A DNA stretch of 56,456 nt from Rhodospirillales bacterium (GCA_029859805.1 JAOUCL010000003.1:1-56456), one strand, 5' to 3'. Numbered from the stretch's first letter, positions 41,988 to 51,282 are shown. Program-made: numbers and translations. The notes: generated by a model from the letters alone, not told the origin.

Positions 41988-43142
41988 GTGAAACGGAACT
42001 GGACGGCTCCGACGCTTCTGCTGCTGGCCGCTCTGGCGCTCAGCGCCTGCTCCCCGCAGCGCGGGTTGGAGGCCTGGGCACTGCTGGAAGATCTGGCGGC
42101 CGGTGCCGGACCGAGTCGCCTCAAGGAAAGCACGTCCGAACCGCGGCGCCAGGCGGTCGCCTACGAGATCGCCGGTCAGGGCTACCGGGGCGACCTCTAC
42201 CGGCCGGCCGAGGGTCCGGGCGTACCCCTGGTGCTGGTGCCGGGCGCGGCCCCGGACGGCAAGGACGACCCGCGCCTGGTGGCGACCGCCAGGTCGCTGG
42301 CACGGGCCCGCTTCACGGTCCTGGTACCGGACATCGAGAACCTGCGCCGGCTCCACGTCAGCGCCGCCGACGCCCTGGAGATTGCCGCCGCGGTGCGTTA
42401 CCTGGCTGCCCGGGACGGAACCGGCGACACCAGGGTGGGAATCGTTGCGATCTCCTACGCCGCCGGTCCGGCGATGATGGCCGCGCTCACGCCGCCGGCG
42501 CGCGACCTGGTGCGCTTCGTCGTGACGATCGGCGGCTATTTCGATCTCGAGGCCGTCGTCACCTTCTTCACCACCGGCCGCTACCGCGAGGCCCCAAGCG
42601 CGCCCTGGCAGTACAGGCGACCGAACGCCTATGGCAAGTGGGTGTTCCTGCGCAGCAACGCTTGGCGCCTGGAGGAGCCGCGCGACCGCGTGCTGCTCGA
42701 CGCCATGGCGGCACGCAAGCTGAGGAACCTGGACGCCGACATCGCCGACCTCATCCCCCGGCTCGGCCGTGAGGGCCGCGCGGTCCATGCCCTGCTCGCC
42801 AACCGCGACCCCGATCGGGTGCCGGCCCTGATCGCCGCCCTGCCCGCCCCCGTCCGCGGCGAAATCGCGGCGCTCGACCTGAAACGGCACGATCTCGCGG
42901 CCTTCGAGGCCGACGTAATCCTGGTCCACGGCCGCGACGACCCGATCATCCCCGAGACGGAGAGCATGGCGCTGGCGGCCGCGTTGCCCGAGGGCCGGGC
43001 CCGCCTCTACCTGGCCGACAACCTGGCCCACGCCGACCTGGCCCCGGCCGGCCCAGGCGACAGCCTGGTATTGTGGCGTGCGGCCCTGCACCTGCTCGAA
43101 CTGCGCGATGCTCTTCTGGCCGCGGGTAACGGGGAGAGCTGA
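41988..43142 (+). CDS. Lipoprotein with alpha/beta-hydrolase fold
   Basis: 384 residues. The N-terminus APTLLLLAALALSACSP has a lipobox ending at Cys 21, so the protein is lipid-anchored in the envelope. The hydrolase core has VPLVLVPGAAPDGKDDPRLV (oxyanion region), the nucleophile elbow GIVAISYAAGP with serine in an A-x-S-x-A setting rather than G-x-S-x-G, an acid in VILVHGRDDPIIPE and a histidine in NLAHADL. It follows the iron-ADH gene by 21 bases and is closed by the terminator at 43190. The substrate is not predictable; esterase or amidase activity in the envelope is likely. Confidence 0.82.
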   Translation: MKRNWTAPTLLLLAALALSACSPQRGLEAWALLEDLAAGAGPSRLKESTSEPRRQAVAYEIAGQGYRGDLYRPAEGPGVPLVLVPGAAPDGKDDPRLVATARSLARARFTVLVPDIENLRRLHVSAADALEIAAAVRYLAARDGTGDTRVGIVAISYAAGPAMMAALTPPARDLVRFVVTIGGYFDLEAVVTFFTTGRYREAPSAPWQYRRPNAYGKWVFLRSNAWRLEEPRDRVLLDAMAARKLRNLDADIADLIPRLGREGRAVHALLANRDPDRVPALIAALPAPVRGEIAALDLKRHDLAAFEADVILVHGRDDPIIPETESMALAAALPEGRARLYLADNLAHADLAPAGPGDSLVLWRAALHLLELRDALLAAGNGES

Positions 43143-43189
43143 CGGCCCGTTCCCGCAAGCCCCCCGCTGATCCGGGCACACACGGAAGC

Positions 43190-43225
43190 AAAAAAATTTC
43201 CCGTATCCGGCCGGGAATGTTTTTT
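43190..43225. terminator. Intrinsic terminator with A-tract and T-tract on either side
   Basis: TTCCCG (43198-43203) pairs with CGGGAA (43212-43217) around an 8-base loop, and the stem is extended by seven A residues (43190-43196) facing six T residues (43220-43225). This is a textbook intrinsic terminator that could work in both directions. It lies 48 bases after the lipoprotein hydrolase stop and insulates it from the next gene. Confidence 0.78.
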
Positions 43226-43378
43226 CCTGACCTTTCCGTTATCTTCCCGTTAACATTATGTCTATTTACGCACTATTAAGCGTTTTCTTATTGAATACTT
43301 ATACGAACCGGCGATATTGATACATAGACAACCGGCGCCGTCGGAGACGCCGGACAGCAAGCGAGGTTGACGTCTGCC

Positions 43379-44437
43379 ATGACCCTCTTCACCCACCCCG
43401 AATTCGACGACCATGCCGAAGTGGCCTTCTGCCGCGATCCCGAAAGCGGCCTGCAAGCAATCATCGCGATCCACAATCTGAACCGCGGCCCGGCCCTCGG
43501 CGGCTGCCGCATGTGGAGCTATGCCAACGAGGAGGAGGCGCTGACTGACGCGTTGCGCCTGGCGCGCGGCATGACCTACAAGTCGGCGCTCGCCGGCCTG
43601 CCCTACGGCGGCGGCAAGTCGGTCATCATCGGCGATCCGAAGACCGCTAAGAGCGAGGAGCTGTTCCGCGCCATGGGCCGCTTCGTCGAGTCGCTCGGCG
43701 GCCGCTACATCATCGCCGAGGACGTCGGCATCAGCGTGCCCGACATCGACATCATCGCCCAGGAGACCACGCACGTGTCCGGCGCCACCGCCGGCGGCGT
43801 GGGCGACCCCTCGCCGGGCACCGCCTACGGCGTCTACATGGGCATCCGCGCCGCGGTCAAATACAAGCTCGGCCGGGACGATCTCAAAGGCCTTACCGTG
43901 GCCGTCCAGGGTTTGGGCCATGTCGGCCGCTATCTCTGTCGCCGCCTGGCCGGCGCCGGCGCCGCTCTGATCGTCACGGACATCGACCGGAACGAGGTCG
44001 ACGCGGTGGTCGACGAGCTGGGCGCCAAGGCGGTCGCGCCCGAAGAGATCTACGGCGTCGAGGCCGACGTCTATGCGCCCTGCGCGCTCGGCGCCACGAT
44101 CGACGACGGCACGATCAAGGTGCTGCGCGCGCCGATTGTCGCCGGCGCGGCCAACAATCAGCTGGCCGAGCCGAGGCACGGCGCCGAGCTGCTGCGCCGC
44201 GGCGTGCTCTACGCGCCGGACTACGTGATCAATGCCGGCGGCGTCATCGTCATCAGTCACGAGGGACCGCGCTACGACAAGGCCGAGGCCTTCGCGCACA
44301 TCGCCGGGATCCACGACACGCTGCTCGAGATCTTCCGGCGCGCGGACGCGACCGGCGCGCCCACCTCAGAGGCCGCCGACCGCCTGGCCGAAGAGCGTTT
44401 CAAGGGGGCCGGCCTGGCGACCTCCGCAGCGGCCTGA
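43379..44437 (+). CDS. Glu/Leu/Phe/Val dehydrogenase (leucine dehydrogenase-like)
   Basis: 352 residues. The catalytic region is [20 protein letters not shown] (lysines about 67 and 79) followed by the GGGKSVI segment, and the NAD-binding motif is [20 protein letters not shown] (about residues 173-192). The length is that of leucine/valine/phenylalanine dehydrogenases rather than the longer glutamate dehydrogenases. It reversibly converts a branched or aromatic amino acid to its 2-oxo acid with ammonia release. The preceding 150 bases are unusually A+T-rich, so the gene has its own promoter after the terminator at 43190. The 2-oxo acids could feed the decarboxylases elsewhere in the window. 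Confidence 0.9.
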   Translation: MTLFTHPEFDDHAEVAFCRDPESGLQAIIAIHNLNRGPALGGCRMWSYANEEEALTDALRLARGMTYKSALAGLPYGGGKSVIIGDPKTAKSEELFRAMGRFVESLGGRYIIAEDVGISVPDIDIIAQETTHVSGATAGGVGDPSPGTAYGVYMGIRAAVKYKLGRDDLKGLTVAVQGLGHVGRYLCRRLAGAGAALIVTDIDRNEVDAVVDELGAKAVAPEEIYGVEADVYAPCALGATIDDGTIKVLRAPIVAGAANNQLAEPRHGAELLRRGVLYAPDYVINAGGVIVISHEGPRYDKAEAFAHIAGIHDTLLEIFRRADATGAPTSEAADRLAEERFKGAGLATSAAA

Positions 44438-44497
44438 GCCATAGTTTCCGATAACCCCCGCTTCGCCCGGGCCCGATCGCGGCCCGGGCGTTTCCTT

Positions 44498-45301
44498 TCA
44501 TCCACCGAAAGCGTAGGCGGCCATGGAGAGGCCGCCGGGGCCAAAGCTGCGGTGCAGGACGCGGCCCCCACCGCCGTCGGCCGCCGTGCCGGCGCCGAGC
44601 GCCACGAAGAGCGGCAGGACGTGCTCCTCTGTCGGGTGCGCCCGTTCGCCGGACGGCGCGCGACTCCGGTAGTCGACGAGGTCCTCGACCGCACCGGCTT
44701 GGACTCGTTCCGCCAGCCAGTCGTCGAAGGCCTGGGCCCAGTCCGGCACCCCGGCCTCTCCGTCCCGCCATTTCCGCAGATTGTGCACCGCCCCGCCGGA
44801 GCCCAGGATCAGCACGCCCTCGGCACGCAGCGGCGCCAGCGCCCGGCCCAGTGCCAGGTGGTCGGCGGAGCCGCCCCGGATCTGCACGCTGAGCTGGGTT
44901 ACCGGAGTCTTGGCCTCGGGGTACATCAGCAGGAGCGGCACCCAGGCGCCATGGTCGAGTCCTCGTGTCTCGATCAGCGACGCCTCACGCCCGGCCCCGG
45001 CGAGCAGGGCGGCCGCGCGGCGCGCCAGGTCCGGCGCCCCCGGCGCGGGATAGCTGAGCTCGTAGAGCGCTTCCGGGAAGCCGTAGAAATCGTGGATCGT
45101 CTCGGGCGCCTCGGCCAGGCTGAGCGCCGGCCGGGCGTTCTCCCAATGCGCCGAGATGCAGAGCACGGCCTCGGGCCGACCGAGCTCGCGGCCCAGGTCC
45201 TCCAGGAAGCGCCGCGCCGGGATTTCCTCGAAGGGCAGGGTCGGCGCACCGTGGGAGACGAAGACACTGGGCAGCGTATCGAGCATCGTGGGTGCTTTCA
45301 T
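44498..45301 (-). CDS. ygiD: Extradiol ring-cleavage dioxygenase of the DODA/YgiD family
   Basis: 267 residues. Metal-binding histidines fall in FVSHGAPTLPF (about 17), ISAHWEN (about 51), GLDHGAWVPLLLMYP (about 120) and RAHPTEEHVLPLF (about 228), and the LGSGGAVHNLR segment is also conserved. The family (class III extradiol dioxygenase, zinc or iron) includes plant DOPA 4,5-dioxygenase and E. coli YgiD. In bacteria its natural substrate is unclear; it cleaves catechol-type rings. The gene converges with the Glu/Leu/Phe/Val dehydrogenase gene 60 bases away. No other aromatic genes are next to it. Confidence 0.92.
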   Translation of the reverse strand: MKAPTMLDTLPSVFVSHGAPTLPFEEIPARRFLEDLGRELGRPEAVLCISAHWENARPALSLAEAPETIHDFYGFPEALYELSYPAPGAPDLARRAAALLAGAGREASLIETRGLDHGAWVPLLLMYPEAKTPVTQLSVQIRGGSADHLALGRALAPLRAEGVLILGSGGAVHNLRKWRDGEAGVPDWAQAFDDWLAERVQAGAVEDLVDYRSRAPSGERAHPTEEHVLPLFVALGAGTAADGGGGRVLHRSFGPGGLSMAAYAFGG

Positions 45302-45457
45302 CAGACGGGCGGCTGCAGGCTAGCCCCTGGAAGCGGCGGCGCGCAAGTCACCCGCGAACCGCGGAGTGTCGCCGTAGTACCTTCGAAAGGTACCGAACAA
45401 AGCGAGCCCGGTGGCATGGTCCGGGCCGAGCGCGCTGGCGGCGACGCACGGGCCGAA

Positions 45458-45491
45458 TGAGCCGCGCCACCGTCTGAGCCGCGCCACCGCC
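45458..45491. repeat. Tandem direct repeat, 17 bp x 2
   Basis: TGAGCCGCGCCACCGTC (45458-45474) is followed directly by TGAGCCGCGCCACCGCC (45475-45491), one mismatch, then a third partial TGAGC. It lies in the 222-base gap between ygiD and the XRE regulator. It may be a slippage product; no function is claimed. Confidence 0.7.
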
Positions 45492-45523
45492 TGAGCAGCG
45501 GCCGTCGGCCGACGGCCTTCGGG

Positions 45524-45892
45524 CTAGTGAGCCTTCGTGATCTGGCGTTGCAGCCGGCTTATGTCGCCGGACAGTTCGAACAGAAGCACGGTGAGCTTCT
45601 CGTGAATCTTGATCAGGGCGTCGACCTTGGCGGCGAGGCTCGAGGTTTCGTCGATCTCGACCGGCAGGTCGATTCCGCCGCCCGCCTCCTCGCCGGCCAG
45701 CAGCCAGACGACCGGCACGTCCAGCATCCCGGCGAGCATCGCCAGCTTGTTGGCGCGCGGCTCCGAGCGGTCCGCCTCCCAATGCGCGAGCGTCTTGGAC
45801 GCGATGCCGACCCGCCGCGCCAACTGGGACGGTGAAAATCCCTTCGCCGATCTGGCGCGCTCGATTCGCTCGCCGAGCGTTGACTGTGTCAT
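45524..45892 (-). CDS. XRE-family helix-turn-helix regulator
   Basis: 122 residues from the ATG at 45892, which has GGAG 7 bases upstream; longer in-frame starts exist. The HTH (residues about 6-58) is LGERIERARSAKGFSPSQLA, RRVGIASKTLAHWEADRSEP, RANKLAMLAGMLDVPVVWLL. The C-terminal 50 residues (SLAAKVDALIKIHEKLTVLL, then FELSGDISRLQRQI) look like a coiled-coil dimerisation segment. It lies between ygiD and rpsD on the same strand as both. The target is unknown; there is no toxin partner or phage context. Confidence 0.9.
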   Translation of the reverse strand: MTQSTLGERIERARSAKGFSPSQLARRVGIASKTLAHWEADRSEPRANKLAMLAGMLDVPVVWLLAGEEAGGGIDLPVEIDETSSLAAKVDALIKIHEKLTVLLFELSGDISRLQRQITKAH

Positions 45893-46042
45893 ACCAGGAC
45901 TCCGTTTATCGGTTCTCATCGACCGTCCGGATTGAACGGCCCGGATAGGCAAGCGCGCGCCCCGCTTGGCGACGCTCGGGCAGAGGCTTTGGGCCTGTCG
46001 TGGCGCCCCGCGCCGGACCGGCGCGGGGCCGGTCGATCCGGA

Positions 46043-46657
46043 TCAGCGCGAGTAGAACTCGATGACCAGGTTGGGCTCCATCTGCACCGGGTAAGGCACA
46101 TCGGCCAGCTTGGGCCCGCGTACGAAACGCGCCTTCATGTCCTTGAGCTGGACCTCGATGTAGGTCGGCAGGTCGCGCTCTGGCGATTCGATGGCGTCGA
46201 GCACCAGCGGCAGTTCGCGGCTCCTGGCCTTTACCTGGACCTCGTCACCGTCCTGGACCTGATAGGACGGGATGTTGACCCGCTTGCCGTTGACCGTGAT
46301 GTGACCGTGGTTGACGAACTGGCGCGCGGCGAAGACCGTCGGCACGAATTTGGCGCGATAGACCACGGCGTCCAGGCGCCGCTCCAGGATCTCGATCAGC
46401 TTCTCGCCGGTGTCGCCGCGCCGCCGCACGGCTTCCTGGTAGTAGCGGCGGAACTGCTTTTCGCCGATGTTTCCGTAGTACCCCTTGAGCTTCTGCTTGG
46501 CGGCCAGCTGGGTGCCGAAGTCGGAGGGCTTGCGGCGGCGCTGGCCGTGCTGGCCAGGGCCGTACTCGCGCTTGTTGAAAGGGCTTTTCGGGCGGCCCCA
46601 GAGGTTCACCCCGAGGCGGCGGTTGATCTTGTACTTCGATTGGACGCGGTTGGACAT
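46043..46657 (-). CDS. rpsD: 30S ribosomal protein S4
   Basis: 204 residues from the ATG at 46657 (205 is usual). It carries the alphaproteobacterial S4 pattern [20 protein letters not shown] and [14 protein letters not shown], then the S4 RNA-binding domain [40 protein letters not shown] and the ending [11 protein letters not shown]4 binds 16S rRNA and nucleates 30S assembly. The gene stands alone rather than in the alpha operon, as is normal in alphaproteobacteria. The zinc-binding cysteines of some S4 proteins are absent. It is a good chromosomal and taxonomic anchor. Confidence 0.98.
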   Translation of the reverse strand: MSNRVQSKYKINRRLGVNLWGRPKSPFNKREYGPGQHGQRRRKPSDFGTQLAAKQKLKGYYGNIGEKQFRRYYQEAVRRRGDTGEKLIEILERRLDAVVYRAKFVPTVFAARQFVNHGHITVNGKRVNIPSYQVQDGDEVQVKARSRELPLVLDAIESPERDLPTYIEVQLKDMKARFVRGPKLADVPYPVQMEPNLVIEFYSR

Positions 46658-46853
46658 GGCGCGCGCGGACTCCTTGGTTCCGGTTCTTGTCCCGGTAGTC
46701 CCGGCCCGCCAGGGAGATTCCCCGTGGCCGGGCGGGGTCGGAGGCTCGTCCTCCGCCCGCATTCCCGGGAATGGCTGCGCGCGGACTATACGAATCGCCC
46801 CGGAAATGTCAAACATCGTGGGTAGTGTCGAAACACGCGCCCCGGGAAAGATC

Positions 46854-47726
46854 ATGGACGGGCTGCCGGACCACGCCAAGGGGCTGATGATCGTCGTGCT
46901 GGGGGCGCTGGTGCTGACCCCGGACACGCTCCTGATCCGCCTGATTGCGCTGGACCCCTGGACCGTGCTGGTGTGGCGTGGCTTGCTGCAGGCGCTGGGC
47001 CTGAGCGTCCTGGTCGTGTGCTTCTACGGCCGCGAGACGCCGGCTTGCGTCCGCGCGGTCGGCCCGCGCGGCTATGCCGCGGCCCTGTTGTTCGCGCTCG
47101 GCACCGTGCTGTTCATCGTGGCCCTCGCCCACACCTCGGTCGCCAACACGCTGATCATCGTAGCCTCCGCGCCATTCTTCGCCGCCTTGGCCAGCCGGGT
47201 CTTCCTGGGTGAACGGATCCCGCGTCGCACCTGGGCCGCGATCGTCGTGGCACTGGGCGGCATCTTCCTGCTCGCCTTCGAGAGCCTGGGCAGCGGCTCG
47301 CTTTGGGGCGACTTGGCCGCGCTCGGCGTCGCGATCACCATGGGCGGCAACTTCACCGTGCTGCGCCACGCCCGGGCCGTCAACATGATCCCAGCCATGG
47401 CGCTCGCCGGTCTGATCGTCGGCCTGGCCGCCCTTCTGGTCGCGGAGCCCGCCGTGCTGGACCGGACACAGCTCGTCTGGATGCTGGTCATGGGCCTCTT
47501 CGTCGTGCCGGTTTCCTTCGCGCTGCTCACGCTTGGGCCCCGCTACCTGCCGGCCCCCGAGGTCAGCCTGCTGCTGCTGCTCGAGACCGTGCTCGGCCCC
47601 TTCTGGGTCTGGCTCGCCCTCGGCGAGGCCCCGGGGCCCTGGGCGCTTATCGGCGGCGGCGTCGTGGTCGCGACATTGGCGGTCCACTCGGCCCTCGCCC
47701 TCGGCCGCAGGCGCGCGCCCGCCTGA
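46854..47726 (+). CDS. EamA/DMT-family transporter
   Basis: 290 residues from the ATG at 46854, which follows GGGAAAG; another ATG at 46806 would add 16 residues. About ten membrane spans form two EamA repeats: [20 protein letters not shown] and LALAHTS-type segments in the first half ([40 protein letters not shown]), and [24 protein letters not shown] and [20 protein letters not shown] in the second. Members export metabolites such as amino acids. It is divergent from rpsD. The transported compound is not known. Confidence 0.9.
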   Translation: MDGLPDHAKGLMIVVLGALVLTPDTLLIRLIALDPWTVLVWRGLLQALGLSVLVVCFYGRETPACVRAVGPRGYAAALLFALGTVLFIVALAHTSVANTLIIVASAPFFAALASRVFLGERIPRRTWAAIVVALGGIFLLAFESLGSGSLWGDLAALGVAITMGGNFTVLRHARAVNMIPAMALAGLIVGLAALLVAEPAVLDRTQLVWMLVMGLFVVPVSFALLTLGPRYLPAPEVSLLLLLETVLGPFWVWLALGEAPGPWALIGGGVVVATLAVHSALALGRRRAPA

Positions 47727-47818
47727 GAGCGGCAACGGTCGCGCCTGGCGCAGCACCTGGATCGTGCGATAATGCGCGCGGTGAACAGAGCCAGAGCAGA
47801 GATCTACGGGAGCAACGC

Positions 47819-48562
47819 ATGGAGAAGGTGATGGTGGTAACCGGCGGCAGCCGGGGGATCGGGGCCTCGATCGCGCGGTACGCGGGGCGCGCCGGCTACA
47901 AGGTCTGCGTCAACTATCGGGAGCAGGCCGGGCAGGCCGCGGAGGTCGTCGCCGCGATCGAGGGCGAGGGCGGCCGGGCGCAGGCCTTCCAGGCGGACGT
48001 CTCGGTCGAGGCCGACGTGGTGCGGCTTTTCGCCGAGGTGGACGAGGCCCTCGGGCCGGTCACCGCGCTCGCCAACAACGCCGGCATCATGCAGGTCGCC
48101 CTGGTCGAGGACATGCGGGCCGAGGACCTGAACCGCCTCTGGGCGACCAACATCACCTCGGCCTTCCTCTGCGCGCGCGAGGCGATCCGGCGGATGTCGA
48201 CCAAGCACGGCGGCACCGGTGGGGCGATCGCTAACCTATCGTCGATCGCCGGCAAGAAGGGCGGGCGCGGTCAGCGGGTCCACTATGCGGCCAGCAAGGG
48301 CGCGCTCAACACCATGACCATCGGCTTGGCGACCGAGGTCGCCGGCGAGGGCATCCGGGTGAACGCCGTGCTGCCGGGCCTGATCGACACCGACATGCAC
48401 GGCCCCTGGGGCGGCAAGAAGCGCATCGAGACCATCGGCCCGACCATCCCGCTGGGCCGCGCGGGCGTGCCCGACGACGTCGCCGCCGCCGTGGTCTGGC
48501 TGATGTCCGACGACGCCTCCTTCATCACCGGCGAGCTGCTCGAGGTCGGCGGCGGCTCTTGA
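47819..48562 (+). CDS. SDR family oxidoreductase
   Basis: 247 residues. Motifs: TGGSRGIGASIARYAGRAGY (glycine loop, residues 8-27), ANNAGIMQ, serine in LSSIAGKKGGRGQ, and YAASKGALNTMTIG. The VNYREQ segment after the second strand lacks the Asp of NAD-specific enzymes, so NADP is more likely. The ending FITGELLEVGGGS is typical. It resembles FabG-like glucose/oxoacyl reductases. It follows the EamA gene by 92 bases in the same direction, and a strong hairpin comes directly after its stop. Confidence 0.92.
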   Translation: MEKVMVVTGGSRGIGASIARYAGRAGYKVCVNYREQAGQAAEVVAAIEGEGGRAQAFQADVSVEADVVRLFAEVDEALGPVTALANNAGIMQVALVEDMRAEDLNRLWATNITSAFLCAREAIRRMSTKHGGTGGAIANLSSIAGKKGGRGQRVHYAASKGALNTMTIGLATEVAGEGIRVNAVLPGLIDTDMHGPWGGKKRIETIGPTIPLGRAGVPDDVAAAVVWLMSDDASFITGELLEVGGGS

Positions 48563-48564
48563 TG

Positions 48565-48592
48565 GGCAGGTCACAACGCATTGTGACCTGCC
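48565..48592 (+). terminator. Perfect 12-bp stem hairpin after SDR gene
   Basis: GGCAGGTCACAA (48565-48576) pairs perfectly with TTGTGACCTGCC (48581-48592) across a CGCA tetraloop, three bases after the stop codon. There is no U-tract, so it may act as a rho-assisted terminator or protect the transcript end. A dyad this perfect could also bind a regulator. Confidence 0.6.
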
Positions 48593-48715
48593 GGTAGTCC
48601 GTCAAACGCCGGGCGCGCCGATCCGGGCGCTTGGCTTCGCTCGCACTGGCTCGCGGGGCCTCAATGGCCCAGGAATGATTACAAGGGCGCCAGTGACTCG
48701 CGTTCGTGCGTGCGG

Positions 48716-49024
48716 CTACTTGCGGTCTTTCACGTCGGCGGCGAAGTCCTCGTAGCGCCTGAGGGCGGTGACCGCGACGTCGACGTGCTGGCCGTGCTGC
48801 TGCATGATCGGCAAGTCGAGCAGGATCTGGTCGAGCGCGTCGTGGGACTCGACCTCGACGATCGCGACCACGCGGCGTTCGCCGACGCACTTCCAGAGGT
48901 CGACGACCACGCCGGCCTGCTTGGCGCCCAGCGCCGCGTCGGCCTCCTCGGCCCAGATGGCGAACAGCTCCTTCTGACTCATGTCCGCCGGGTATTCGAC
49001 GTTGAAATCCAAATGGAACAGCAT
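48716..49024 (-). CDS. Muconolactone delta-isomerase-like protein
   Basis: 102 residues from the ATG at 49024, preceded by GGAGGGA. The N-terminus MLFHLDFNVEYPADMSQKEL and the later VVDLWKCVGERRVVAIVEVE and LDQILLDLPIMQQHGQHVDV match the muconolactone isomerase (CatC) family fold and length, which normally isomerises muconolactone in the beta-ketoadipate pathway. No cat or pca genes are in the window, so this orphan copy may have another small-molecule role. It converges with the SDR gene. Confidence 0.8.
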   Translation of the reverse strand: MLFHLDFNVEYPADMSQKELFAIWAEEADAALGAKQAGVVVDLWKCVGERRVVAIVEVESHDALDQILLDLPIMQQHGQHVDVAVTALRRYEDFAADVKDRK

Positions 49025-49219
49025 TTCAGTCCCTCCCTCGATCGCGGAATTTGCAAAAGCGGCCTCTGAAACCTGGGCCAGTCTAGCTGCTCGCCGCGCG
49101 CCTGCGAAGCCGCTTGCGGGCGGCGCTTGCGCCGGGAGCCTGCGGACTATGCAATACTCTCGCCTGTCCGGTGCTTGCCGTTTTGTGCCTGAGCTGGACC
49201 AGGAGGGACGTACGACCGC

Positions 49220-49423
49220 ATGCACAGGTTCCTGCCCGCCGGCGCGGCGGCCGCCACGGGGATTCTGGTCGGCGCGACCATCGTCGCCACGCGCTTCGTG
49301 CTCGACCAGACGGAGCCGGCCTCGCTGGCCCTGCTGCTCTCGGAGCCGGTCTCCGTCCTGTTCCTCATCGGCCTGGCCTGCGTCGCGCTCGGCCTCTGGC
49401 TCGCCCACCGCCAACCGCGATAA
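49220..49423 (+). CDS. Small two-span membrane protein, probable internally deleted EamA transporter
   Basis: 67 residues. Residues 1-38 (GILVGATIVATRFVLDQTEP, then ASLALL) read like the first span of an EamA/DMT transporter, where the usual continuation is RYLIG. Instead the chain passes straight into LSEPVSVLFLIGLACVALGL ending WLAHRQPR, which looks like the last span of the same family. The gene thus appears to have lost about 220 internal residues in frame. It keeps an intact ATG and stop, and GGAGG lies about 12 bases upstream. It may be a remnant or a functional SMR-sized transporter. Confidence 0.65.
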   Translation: MHRFLPAGAAAATGILVGATIVATRFVLDQTEPASLALLLSEPVSVLFLIGLACVALGLWLAHRQPR

Positions 49424-49564
49424 ATCGACTCCGGCACCATTTTTCGGGGCTGACGTCGCAGCGTACTTACCTTCGCGGGCGCTATCGCCTATCCTGGCGA
49501 ATCACCGGAAGGCGTCGGCCCGACGGAGACCGGGGCGCCAGGGACAAGGAAGCGGGAGGACGTC

Positions 49565-50443
49565 ATGAAGACGCTTGCGACGATCGGCTCGTTCGCGGCC
49601 TTGGTTTTGCTTGCCGCACAGGCTTCCGCCGGCCCGGAGCGGTATTCGGAGAATCTGGTCATAGGGCCGTCACAGGGCAATCACAGGCTGGATTGCAGGA
49701 TCATCCGGCCGTGGCCGCGCACCTCGGGCCCAGAGGACACTCGCTATCCGGTCATCGCCTGGGCGAACGGCTGGGACCAGGGCGATGTCGTCGGAGAGTT
49801 CACCACGCTGGGCTATAGGCCCGGCCTGATCGAATGGGCGCTCGACGGCCCCTACATCGTCATCGCCGCCAACCAGTGGTCGGCCCGGGCGCCCGACGTG
49901 CTGCAGTGCCTGCAGTGGCTGGTCGATCAGGACACCGAGCCGGGCAGCCTGTACGAAGGTGTGGTCGACACGGAGAGCATCGGCCTGGCCGGGCACAGCC
50001 AGGGCGGCGGCGCCGTCATCAAGGCCGGCGACGGCGAGCCGAACGGTTTCGAGATCGCCGCGGTCGTCGTCATGAACCCCTACGGTCCGGACTGGGTCGA
50101 TGCCGGCAGCCAGGACGGGCCGATGATGCTGGTCGGCGGCACCGACGACACGACGACCCCGGTGTCGTCGTTCCTCGCGGTCTGGGAGGCGATCCAGGCG
50201 AACGGCGTCGGCGGTCTGCTGGCGGTGTTGATCGGCGGCACCCACAACGACGACGCCTGGGCGCCGGCCGACGACTTCGACAACCCGCAGGACTACGATT
50301 TCGGCCGCTACCAAAGGGTCACCGAGCTGTGGTGGCAGCTCCATCTGAACGGCAACGCGAGCGCGGGCCGCCAGCTCGAGCGGGAGCTGGACAACGACCC
50401 CTGGATCACGGACTACGCCTTCACCATCGACTTCCAGCTCTGA
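49565..50443 (+). CDS. Secreted alpha/beta hydrolase (chlorophyllase/PET-hydrolase-like)
   Basis: 292 residues with a signal peptide (MKTLATIGSFAALVLLAAQA, cleavage near ASAGPE). The nucleophile elbow is GLAGHSQGGGAVIKA (serine about 143), preceded by the oxyanion region VIAWANGWDQGD; acid and base candidates are in VGGTDDTTTPVSSF and IGGTHND. The layout is that of the dienelactone hydrolase/chlorophyllase/polyester hydrolase group, secreted serine esterases. A true polyesterase assignment would need substrate tests. Two cysteines (about 43 and 119) could pair. The gene stands alone, convergent with trmJ. Confidence 0.85.
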   Translation: MKTLATIGSFAALVLLAAQASAGPERYSENLVIGPSQGNHRLDCRIIRPWPRTSGPEDTRYPVIAWANGWDQGDVVGEFTTLGYRPGLIEWALDGPYIVIAANQWSARAPDVLQCLQWLVDQDTEPGSLYEGVVDTESIGLAGHSQGGGAVIKAGDGEPNGFEIAAVVVMNPYGPDWVDAGSQDGPMMLVGGTDDTTTPVSSFLAVWEAIQANGVGGLLAVLIGGTHNDDAWAPADDFDNPQDYDFGRYQRVTELWWQLHLNGNASAGRQLERELDNDPWITDYAFTIDFQL

Positions 50444-50499
50444 AGGGGTGCGGCGACCGAAAGCGGCTCCACTTTGCCAGCCGGCATCGGTGGAGGCGA

Positions 50500-51264
50500 T
50501 TAGTCCCCCCTGCGCCCGCTCCTGAGCGCCGAGATGATGCCGTGGAGGGTGCGCAGGTCCTGGTCGGTGGGCTCGAGGCGTTGGATCATGTTGCGCAGAT
50601 TGCGCACCATGCCGGGGCGCTTTTCCGGCGGGTGCAGGAAGCCGGTCTCGTCGAGCGCGGCCTCGAGGCGCTGGAAGAAGTTGACCAGCTCGGCCTTGCC
50701 GGCCGGCGGCTGGCCACCCGCCTCGAGGCGCCGGGGCGGCGTCGCGTCGGCCACCTGGAACCACTCGTAGCCGACCAGCAGCACGGCCATGGCGAGGTTG
50801 AGCGAGGCGAAGGCCGGGTTCAGTGGCACGGCAAGCAGGGTGTCGGCCAGCGCCAGGTCGTCGTTCACCAGCCCGGAGCGCTCGGGCCCGAACAGGAGGC
50901 CGGCGCGCAGCCCTTCGGCCAGGGCCGCGCGCAGCTCGGCCGCCGCGCGGCGGGGCGTGACCACGGGCTTGACCATGCCGCGGGGGCGCGCGGTGGCGGC
51001 GTAGACCCGGGCGAGGTCGGCCACGGCCGCGGCCGTGGTGTCGTAGAGGCGGGCATGCTCGAGCACCGTGTCGGCGCCCGCGGCGGCGGATACCGCCGCT
51101 TCGTTCGGCCAGCCGTCGCGCGGCCGCACGAGGCGCAGCTCGGAGAGCCCGCAGTTCAGCATGGCCCGCGCCACCATGCCGATGTTCTCGCCCAGCTGCG
51201 GGTCGACCAGTACCACCGCCGGCCCGCCGAGCCTGGTGGTCTTCGACCTGTCGGTGCCGGCCAC
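50500..51264 (-). CDS. trmJ: tRNA (cytidine/uridine-2'-O-)-methyltransferase TrmJ
   Basis: 254 residues. SPOUT-family motifs are GENIGMVARAMLNCGLSELR (motif 1), GLLFGPERSGLVNDDLALAD (motif 2) and VPLNPAFASLNLAMAVLLVG (motif 3, the knot). The C-terminal extension FFQRLEAALDETGFL is that of TrmJ, which methylates ribose 32 in the tRNA anticodon loop as a dimer with SAM. It is present in nearly all alphaproteobacteria. REP-like palindromes lie immediately upstream of its start. Confidence 0.95.
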   Translation of the reverse strand: MAGTDRSKTTRLGGPAVVLVDPQLGENIGMVARAMLNCGLSELRLVRPRDGWPNEAAVSAAAGADTVLEHARLYDTTAAAVADLARVYAATARPRGMVKPVVTPRRAAAELRAALAEGLRAGLLFGPERSGLVNDDLALADTLLAVPLNPAFASLNLAMAVLLVGYEWFQVADATPPRRLEAGGQPPAGKAELVNFFQRLEAALDETGFLHPPEKRPGMVRNLRNMIQRLEPTDQDLRTLHGIISALRSGRRGD

Positions 51265-51282
51265 GGCCCGCCCTAGCCCGCC

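Noticed and set aside
40278..43181. 967-residue minus-strand open frame over the iron-ADH and hydrolase genes
   Set aside because: Antisense shadow without recognisable motifs, explained by high GC codon bias of the real plus-strand genes.
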